From: an uncultured Actinoplanes sp.
GTDB taxonomy: Bacteria > Actinomycetota > Actinomycetes > Mycobacteriales > Micromonosporaceae
NCBI RefSeq assembly: GCF_934643405.1
Contig: NZ_CAKUCL010000242.1
Span: forward strand, 1-11,338
Direction: 5' to 3'
Length of the DNA stretch: 11,338 bases
The translations under genes were made by a program, and so were the position numbers. The notes beneath the pieces were generated by a model. The model ran no database searches and was not told the origin of the DNA. It worked only from the letters and a program-made list of their open reading frames with translations. Below are positions 7,178-11,338 of the stretch, piece after piece; the first letter of the stretch is position 1; every line of letters begins with the position of its first letter.

Positions 7178-8368
7178 TCAGCCGGATTCCGTGATCAGCC
7201 GCAGCCGGTCCGTCAGGTGCCGGCGCTCCGGCTCGGTGCCGGCCAGGGCCAGCGCCCGCCGGTACGCGGCCGCCGCCTCCGGCAGCCGGTCCAGCCGCTG
7301 CAGCAGGTCGGCCCGGGCGGCCTGGTAGGGACCGTACGCCCGGAGCCGCTCGTCGCCGCCCAGAGCGTCCAGCAACGCCAGGCCGGCGGACGGGCCGTCG
7401 CGCATCGCCACCGCGGCGGCCCGGTTCACCTCCACGACCGGTGAGGGCGTCACCGCGAGCAGCACGTCGTACAGGGCCACGATCTGCGGCCAGTCCGTCG
7501 CCGAGACCGACGGCGCCTCGTCGTGCAGGGCGGCGATGGCGGCTTCCACGGCGTACGCACCCGGCGGCCCTCCGCTGAGCGCGAGCGGCACCAGCGCGAG
7601 TCCCTCCTCGATGAGCGAGCGGTCCCAGAGGGTGCGGTCCTGCGCGTCGAGCAGCACGATCCCGCCGGCGCGTGCCGGCCGCCGGGCGTGCACGAGCAGC
7701 ATCAACGCGAGCAGGCCGGTCACGTCCCGGCACGACGGCAGCAGCCGGCGCAGGATGCGGGCCAGCCGGATCGCCTCGGCGGCGAGATCCGGTCGCTCGA
7801 CCGCCACATAGCCCTGGGTGAAGATCGAGTACAGGACCTGCAGCACGCCCGGCAGCCGCGACGGCAGTTCCTGCGCCGACGGCACCCGGAACGGGATCCG
7901 CGCGTCGCGGATCTTCTTCTTGGCCCGCACCAGGCGCTGCGCCATCGTCGCGGCCGGCACCAGGTACGCCCGGGCCACCTCCGCCGTGGTCAGCCCGCCG
8001 AGATAACGCAACGTCAACGCCCCGCGCGCCTCGTCGGGCAGAGCTGGGTGCGCGCACGTGAAGAACAGCTCGAGCCGCTCGTCCGGCAACGACGACGCGG
8101 CGGGAACCGCCGAGTCGGCGTGCATCAGGGCAAGCTTCTCCGCGTACGCCCGCTGCCGGCGCAGCCGGTCCACCGCCTTGCGCCGGGCCGTGGCCGTGAG
8201 CCAGGCACCCGGGTTCGACGGCACTCCCTGCGCCGGCCAGTGCACCAGGGCCGCCTCCAGCGCGTCCGACGCCACCTCCTCGGCCAGGTCGAGGTCGCCG
8301 AAGCGGTGCACGAGCGACGCGAGCAGCCGCCCGTGCTCCTCCCGGAACACCGCCTCGACCGCGTCCAC
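7178..8368 (-). CDS. ECF42-type RNA polymerase sigma factor with C-terminal TPR extension
   Basis: This 396-residue protein has sigma region 2 at about 5-75 (VFREEHGRLLASLVHRFGDL, SNPGAWLTATARRKAVDRLR), region 4 at about 112-155 (LTLRYLGGLTTAEVARAYLV, MAQRLVRAKKKIRDARIPF) and a long helical extension with motifs VLQVLYSIFTQGY and EVNRAAAVAM...GP. Near the end is a TPR-like ADLLQRLDRLPEAAAAYRRA. This is the architecture of ECF group 42, about twice the length of a minimal ECF factor. Family work reports that the TPR extension is needed for activity and that no classical anti-sigma factor is present. The GTG start at 8368 lies 4 nt after the stop of the DGPF gene, so translation is probably coupled. 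The group is known to pair with DGPF proteins, exactly as seen here. The convergent MFS gene ends 17 nt away. Confidence 0.95.
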   Translation of the reverse strand: MDAVEAVFREEHGRLLASLVHRFGDLDLAEEVASDALEAALVHWPAQGVPSNPGAWLTATARRKAVDRLRRQRAYAEKLALMHADSAVPAASSLPDERLELFFTCAHPALPDEARGALTLRYLGGLTTAEVARAYLVPAATMAQRLVRAKKKIRDARIPFRVPSAQELPSRLPGVLQVLYSIFTQGYVAVERPDLAAEAIRLARILRRLLPSCRDVTGLLALMLLVHARRPARAGGIVLLDAQDRTLWDRSLIEEGLALVPLALSGGPPGAYAVEAAIAALHDEAPSVSATDWPQIVALYDVLLAVTPSPVVEVNRAAAVAMRDGPSAGLALLDALGGDERLRAYGPYQAARADLLQRLDRLPEAAAAYRRALALAGTEPERRHLTDRLRLITESG

Positions 8369-8372
8369 GGGC

Positions 8373-8711
8373 CTAGTCCCCGAGGTCCGCGACCGGCCGC
8401 ACCACGACCGAGCCGCTGCCGCGCGCCCCGGGGCAGCAGGCCGCCCAGTCCAGCGCCGCGTCCAGGTCCGGCACGTCGACGACGTAGAAGCCGCCGAGGA
8501 CCTCGCGCGTCTCGGCGAACGGCCCGTCGACGACCGTACGGGTGCCGTCGGCGCCCACCCGTACGGTCGTGGCCGTCACGAGATCGGCCAGCGACTCGCC
8601 GGCCACGAAGATCCCGGCGTCGCGCACGGTCTTGTCGTAGTCGATCCACTCCTGGGGGTCGCACTCGTCCGCCACGCCCGGGCCCGCGTTGATCAGCAGC
8701 AGGTACTTCAC
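8373..8711 (-). CDS. DGPF/YCII-related domain protein
   Basis: This 112-residue protein starts KYLLLINAGPG and carries the diagnostic DGPF motif at about 62-65 in VVDGPFAETREVLGGFYVVD, then a segment DLDAALDWAACCPGARGSGS ending in a conserved-looking VVVRPV. It is a YCII-related (PF03795-type) ferredoxin-like fold. The family is a common partner of ECF42 sigma factors; its biochemical role is unknown. The GTG at 8711 has an excellent Shine-Dalgarno GAGGAGGAG 6 nt upstream. An open upstream extension to 8774 would run through the promoter and is rejected. It is the first gene of the two-gene operon under the ECF42 promoter. Confidence 0.93.
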   Translation of the reverse strand: MKYLLLINAGPGVADECDPQEWIDYDKTVRDAGIFVAGESLADLVTATTVRVGADGTRTVVDGPFAETREVLGGFYVVDVPDLDAALDWAACCPGARGSGSVVVRPVADLGD

Positions 8712-8717
8712 GTCGCT

Positions 8718-8726
8718 CTCCTCCTC
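8718..8726 (-). promoter_or_regulatory. Ribosome binding site of the DGPF gene
   Basis: The minus strand reads GAGGAGGAG, 6 nt before GTG 8711. It settles the start of the DGPF protein, which would otherwise be extended by 21 residues to the GTG at 8774. Confidence 0.8.
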
Positions 8727-8746
8727 GGTGATGGTGACATCCGTAC

Positions 8747-8773
8747 GACGAACGGGACCGGGCCGCGTCGACA
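8747..8773 (-). promoter_or_regulatory. ECF42-type promoter of the DGPF-sigma operon
   Basis: The minus strand has TGTCGA at 8773-8768, a 17-nt spacer, and CGTC at 8750-8747. This matches the ECF42 consensus I recall from Streptomyces venezuelae (-35 TGTCGA, -10 CGA/TC). Transcription would start around 8740, leaving a leader of about 30 nt to the GTG of the DGPF gene. The sigma factor would then control its own operon. Confidence 0.8.
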
Positions 8774-8865
8774 ACCCGCCACCATTATCTTTTCTGAAGT
8801 TCCGCTTAACGGTCGCGGAGAAGAACTAACTGGACCTTATCGTTTCGGCTTGGCACCGTTCCCCC

Positions 8866-9708
8866 ATGCACATCCCGCTGATCACCCCGTTCGACGCGTC
8901 CGGCGGCGTCGCCTTCGACGCCCTGTCGGCGCTGGCGCACGAGACGATCGACGCCGGCGCCACCAGCCTGGTGGCGCTGGGCACCACCGGCGAGCCGTCG
9001 TCGCTGACCGCCTCCGAACGCCACCAGGTCCGCACGCTGCTCGCCTCGATCTGCCGGGACCGGCGCGTCCGGCTGCTGGTCGGCGCGAACGACGCCGGGG
9101 CGTTGCGCGACCTGGCCGGCCTGCCCGGCGTCACCGGCGCGCTCACGCTGGTGCCGCCGTTCCTGCGCCCCGGCGAGGACGGCGCGGTCGCCCACCTCGG
9201 CGCCCTGGCCGCCGGCGCGCCGGTGCCGCTGACCGTCTACCACGTGCCCTACCGCACCGCGCAGCCGTTGTCCGCGGCGGCCCTGCGCCGCATCGCCGCG
9301 ATCCCCGGCGTCACCGGCGTGAAGCTGGCCACCGGCGGCATCGACGCCGAGACGATCGACCTGCTGGCCGACCCACCGCCCGGTTTCGAGATCCTCTGCG
9401 GCGACGACGCTTTCGCGTCCGCGCTGCTCGCGCTGGGTGCCCACGGCGCCGTCATGGCGTCGGCCCAGGTGCTGCCGTGCGCGTACGCGACATTGATCGC
9501 CTGCTGGCAGGCCGGTGACGTGGACCGGGCCCGCGCCTCGGGTCATCACCTGGCGCGCCTGTCCGCCGCCCTGTTCGCCGAACCCAACCCCACGGTCATC
9601 AAGGGCGTGCTGCACGCGCAGGGCCGCATCCCTTCCCCGGCGGTCCGCCTGCCGCTGCTGCCCGCCACGGCCGCGAGCGTCGAGGCCGCCCTGTCCCTGC
9701 TCCCCTGA
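8866..9708 (+). CDS. DapA/N-acetylneuraminate lyase family pyruvate-aldolase-like protein
   Basis: This 280-residue TIM-barrel protein keeps the signature residues of the family: GTTGEPSSL (39-47, pyruvate-binding Thr pair 40-41), Tyr125 in YHVPYRT with Arg130, and the Schiff-base lysine Lys153 in GVTGVKLATG. It is somewhat short (about 290-300 is usual). The region after GAND (73-76) goes straight to LRDLAGLPGVTGALTLVPPF, a trimmed version of the usual helix and strand. The pathway is unknown. It need not be lysine biosynthesis; sialic-acid, keto-sugar-acid or hydroxyproline-type aldol reactions use the same residues. The ATG at 8866 has no Shine-Dalgarno (CCGTTCCCCC precedes it). A TANNNT-type TATCGT at 8838-8843 may be a -10 box, without a visible -35. 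It is divergent from the DGPF-ECF42 operon. Confidence 0.88.
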   Translation: MHIPLITPFDASGGVAFDALSALAHETIDAGATSLVALGTTGEPSSLTASERHQVRTLLASICRDRRVRLLVGANDAGALRDLAGLPGVTGALTLVPPFLRPGEDGAVAHLGALAAGAPVPLTVYHVPYRTAQPLSAAALRRIAAIPGVTGVKLATGGIDAETIDLLADPPPGFEILCGDDAFASALLALGAHGAVMASAQVLPCAYATLIACWQAGDVDRARASGHHLARLSAALFAEPNPTVIKGVLHAQGRIPSPAVRLPLLPATAASVEAALSLLP

Positions 9709-9716
9709 TCCACCGC

Positions 9717-9731
9717 CGGCCGGCCCGGCCG
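9717..9731 (+). terminator. GC hairpin after the DapA-like gene
   Basis: CGGCCGGCCCGGCCG can fold as a 6-bp stem (CGGCCG/CGGCCG) with a 3-nt loop, 8 nt after the stop codon. There is no T-tract, as is common for actinobacterial terminators, and short GC palindromes arise easily in this DNA, so the call is weak. Confidence 0.3.
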
Positions 9732-9864
9732 TCAGCCGATCTCCCGCGGAACACCTCCACCGCCGTATCGCGGCACAGGTCGGGATCGCGCCTGTCCGAC
9801 GGATCGCAGCCGCCGAATCCGCCGAAGTGGCCGCGCGGCACCCCGGGGAGGGTTTTCATGGGAG

Positions 9865-10188
9865 GTGACCGACCGACGAGACGCGTGCGGGGGATCTGTG
9901 CCGATCGAACACACCGGGCTGGACGCGCCCGTCGCCGCCGGCCCCACCGTCGTCGAGCTGTCCCGGCGGGCCCGGCTGGCCGTCACCGACGCCGCGGCGC
10001 TGGTCGCCGCGGCCCTGCAAGCCGGCTGGGACAACCCCGACCGCTTCGCCGCCGACGACCCGCACGCCGCCGTGGACGCGGCCCTGTGGCTGTGGACGTC
10101 GAACTCCTCGGCGCTGCCGGGCGTCGAGGTGCTCGCCGACGGCGGTGAGGCCACCTTCGCTCGGCAGGCCCACACCTCAGCGCCGTGA
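9865..10188 (+). CDS. Hypothetical protein, unrecognised family
   Basis: This small protein has 107 residues from GTG 9865, or 96 from GTG 9898. The reading frame shows almost exclusively G/C third positions from about 9901 onward, unlike the other two frames, which supports real coding. It is Ala-rich and acidic with a predicted helix LSRRARLAVTDAAALVAAAL, a segment DDPHAAVDAALWLWTSNSSA and no signal peptide or membrane span. I do not recognise the family. The start is unclear: GTG 9865 directly abuts GGGAG, GTG 9898 follows GGGGG by 4 nt, and the best Shine-Dalgarno (GGGGAGGG, 9845-9852) instead serves an out-of-frame ATG at 9858. The gene converges on the mycosin gene 22 nt away. Confidence 0.6.
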   Translation: MTDRRDACGGSVPIEHTGLDAPVAAGPTVVELSRRARLAVTDAAALVAAALQAGWDNPDRFAADDPHAAVDAALWLWTSNSSALPGVEVLADGGEATFARQAHTSAP

Positions 10189-10208
10189 GGTCCCGCCGCG
10201 GCGGGACC
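10189..10208. terminator. Perfect 20-bp palindrome between convergent genes
   Basis: GGTCCCGCCGCGGCGGGACC begins right after the stop of the orphan gene and ends 2 nt before the stop of the mycosin gene. As RNA it forms an 8-bp, nearly all-GC stem with a CGCG loop on either strand. Position and symmetry fit a bidirectional terminator. No T-run follows on either side. Confidence 0.6.
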
Positions 10209-10210
10209 GG

Positions 10211-11338
10211 TCAGCCGTCCGCCCGGTGCGGTGGCTGCCATCGGCGGCTGCGGCCCCGCCGGGTGACCACCGCGGCCGCGGCCAGCAGCAGGACCAGCCC
10301 GGCGCCGGCCCCGGCGAACACCATCGCCATGTCCCGGGCGTGCCGGCGCCGCGCCGCGAGCGCGACCGCGCCCGGGTCCTGCGCCGTCATCATCCGCGGC
10401 GCGGCGGCCGGGCGGCTCTGCGGACCGAGCGTCCAGGTGACCGCCCGGTACGGGTTGAGCAGCCCGAACCCGTACTCGTCGCTGCGCACCCCGCCCGGCG
10501 CCGGGTCGGCGGTGGCCTCCAGACGCTGCTCCACCTGCTCCGGTGTGGACTCCGGGAACCGTTGCCTGATCAGCGCGGCGGTGGCGGCGACGAACGGGGT
10601 GGCGAAGCTGGTGCCCTGGTCGAGGCGGTGCCCGCCGGCGCGGGCGGCGACGGTGACCCGGTCGCCGAGGGCGGCGATGTCCACGTACGGACCGCGCTGC
10701 GAGTACGAGGCGCGGCTGCCGTCCGCGGTGATCGCGCCGACGCCGATGACCCCGTCGTAGGCGGCCGGGTACGGCGTGGGGTTGCCGTCCTGCTCGCTGC
10801 CCCGGTTCCCGGCGGCCGCGACCACCACGACCCCGGCCGTCACGGCCCGCTCCACCGCCGCGCGCACGAGCGGGTCGTCGTCGGTCATCACCAGCGACAC
10901 GTTGATCACCTGGGCGTCCTGGGCGACGGCGAAGTCGATGGCGCCGGCGAACTGGGCGGGGCTGCCCCGGTCACCGACCGCCTTGCCGTCGATCTCCTCC
11001 TGCTCGCTGATCCGGATCGGAATGATCTCCGCGCCCGGCGCGAGACCCTGGAAGCCGGTGCCGGCGACCGGCGTCGCGGCGATCAGGCTGGCGACCGCGG
11101 TGCCGTGGCCGACGCAATCCTGCCGGCCGTCCGGTTCGCCGCGCAGGAAGTCACGCCCGGCCGCGACCTGTTGCCGCAGCTGCGGATGGGTGGCGTCCAC
11201 CCCGGAATCGATCACCGCGACCCGCACGCCACGGCCGGTGGCGAACGGCGCGATGCTGCGCGGCGCGTACACCTGGCCTTCCAGGGGTGTGCCCGCGGCG
11301 ACCGGCGCCGGCGCCGCGACCGTGGCGCAGGGCTCGGC
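10211..11338 (-). CDS. mycP: Type VII secretion-associated subtilisin-like protease (mycosin), 5' end outside window
   Basis: The visible 375 residues form an S8 serine protease with the catalytic triad Asp44 (VAVIDSGVD), His78 (DCVGHGTAVASLIAA) and Ser244 (GTSFATPFVAA), and oxyanion Asn178 (AAAGNRG). The cysteine just before the His motif, an N-terminal cysteine (EPCATVAAPAP), and a C-terminal membrane helix (about 337-358, FAGAGAGLVLLLAAAAVV) followed by a basic tail are mycosin traits. Such proteases are secreted, anchored in the plasma membrane with the catalytic domain outside, and support ESX/type VII secretion. The frame stays open to the right edge, so the signal peptide and true start lie beyond it; the internal GTG at 11272 is not the start because the upstream residues still look like mycosin. 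Neighbouring ESX genes (eccB, eccC, eccD, WXG100) are expected further right but are not visible. Confidence 0.92.
   Translation of the reverse strand, partial: AEPCATVAAPAPVAAGTPLEGQVYAPRSIAPFATGRGVRVAVIDSGVDATHPQLRQQVAAGRDFLRGEPDGRQDCVGHGTAVASLIAATPVAGTGFQGLAPGAEIIPIRISEQEEIDGKAVGDRGSPAQFAGAIDFAVAQDAQVINVSLVMTDDDPLVRAAVERAVTAGVVVVAAAGNRGSEQDGNPTPYPAAYDGVIGVGAITADGSRASYSQRGPYVDIAALGDRVTVAARAGGHRLDQGTSFATPFVAATAALIRQRFPESTPEQVEQRLEATADPAPGGVRSDEYGFGLLNPYRAVTWTLGPQSRPAAAPRMMTAQDPGAVALAARRRHARDMAMVFAGAGAGLVLLLAAAAVVTRRGRSRRWQPPHRADG

Noticed and set aside
6131..7444. + strand frame inside the MFS gene
   Set aside because: Arg/Ala/Gly-rich; the MFS frame has 12 clear hydrophobic helices.
7523..8692. 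+ strand frame opposite the ECF42 sigma gene
   Set aside because: Arg/Gln-rich shadow with no domain; the minus-strand sigma regions 2 and 4 are unmistakable.
8797..8828. Imperfect inverted repeat GTTCCGC / GCGGAGAAGAAC upstream of the DapA-like gene
   Set aside because: Needs a bulge of several bases to pair; not stronger than chance.
9599..9859. Minus-strand 86-codon frame between the DapA-like gene and the orphan gene
   Set aside because: No ribosome site, biased composition, and overlap with the 3' end of the DapA-like gene.
9858..10148. 96-codon Arg-rich frame from ATG 9858 with a good Shine-Dalgarno
   Set aside because: Composition is that of a frame-shifted shadow; codon third positions support the overlapping frame instead. 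The odd start signal is kept as a finding.
1..11338. tRNA, rRNA, CRISPR array, insertion sequence or attachment site
   Set aside because: I saw no cloverleaf-like segment, no regularly spaced direct repeats, no transposase or integrase motif and no terminal repeats of that kind.

Overview
The window is very GC-rich, with codon third positions almost always G or C, GTG starts and dense gene packing. This is typical of a high-GC actinobacterium. The type VII secretion protease (mycosin), the DGPF/ECF42 sigma pair and the LAL-type LuxR regulator point the same way. Something near Micromonosporaceae or Streptomycetaceae is a reasonable guess, but the sequence does not fix the genus.

Layout. Bases 1-268 hold no gene I can support. 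From 5941 down to 269, five genes run leftward with short gaps: a LacI-family repressor, a LuxR-family regulator whose ATPase core is missing, a GlxA-type regulator (DJ-1-like sensor plus AraC DNA-binding domain), a stand-alone DJ-1/PfpI enzyme resembling isonitrile hydratase, and a leucine-rich-repeat-variant/HEAT-like protein. Three transcription factors in a row beside a DJ-1 enzyme make this a small regulatory island. Divergent from lacI is a 12-helix MFS transporter (5940-7160). A perfect 16-bp LacI-type palindrome lies at the lacI/MFS boundary, and the two ATG start codons overlap on opposite strands, so the repressor probably controls itself and the transporter.

Convergent to the transporter is a compact DGPF protein-ECF42 sigma factor operon (8711 down to 7178). 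Its upstream region carries a near-ideal ECF42 promoter (TGTCGA, 17 bp, CGTC), which implies autoregulation. Divergent from it is a short pyruvate-aldolase-type protein of the DapA/N-acetylneuraminate lyase family (8866-9708). A small orphan gene follows (9865-10188) and meets, across a perfect 20-bp palindrome, a leftward mycosin protease gene (10211-11338) that runs off the right edge. The rest of an ESX/type VII secretion locus may lie beyond that edge.

The most notable points are the in-frame loss of roughly 350-400 residues from the LuxR regulator, the operator overlapping the divergent starts, the recognisable ECF42 autoregulatory promoter, and the side-by-side DJ-1 sensor and DJ-1 enzyme.
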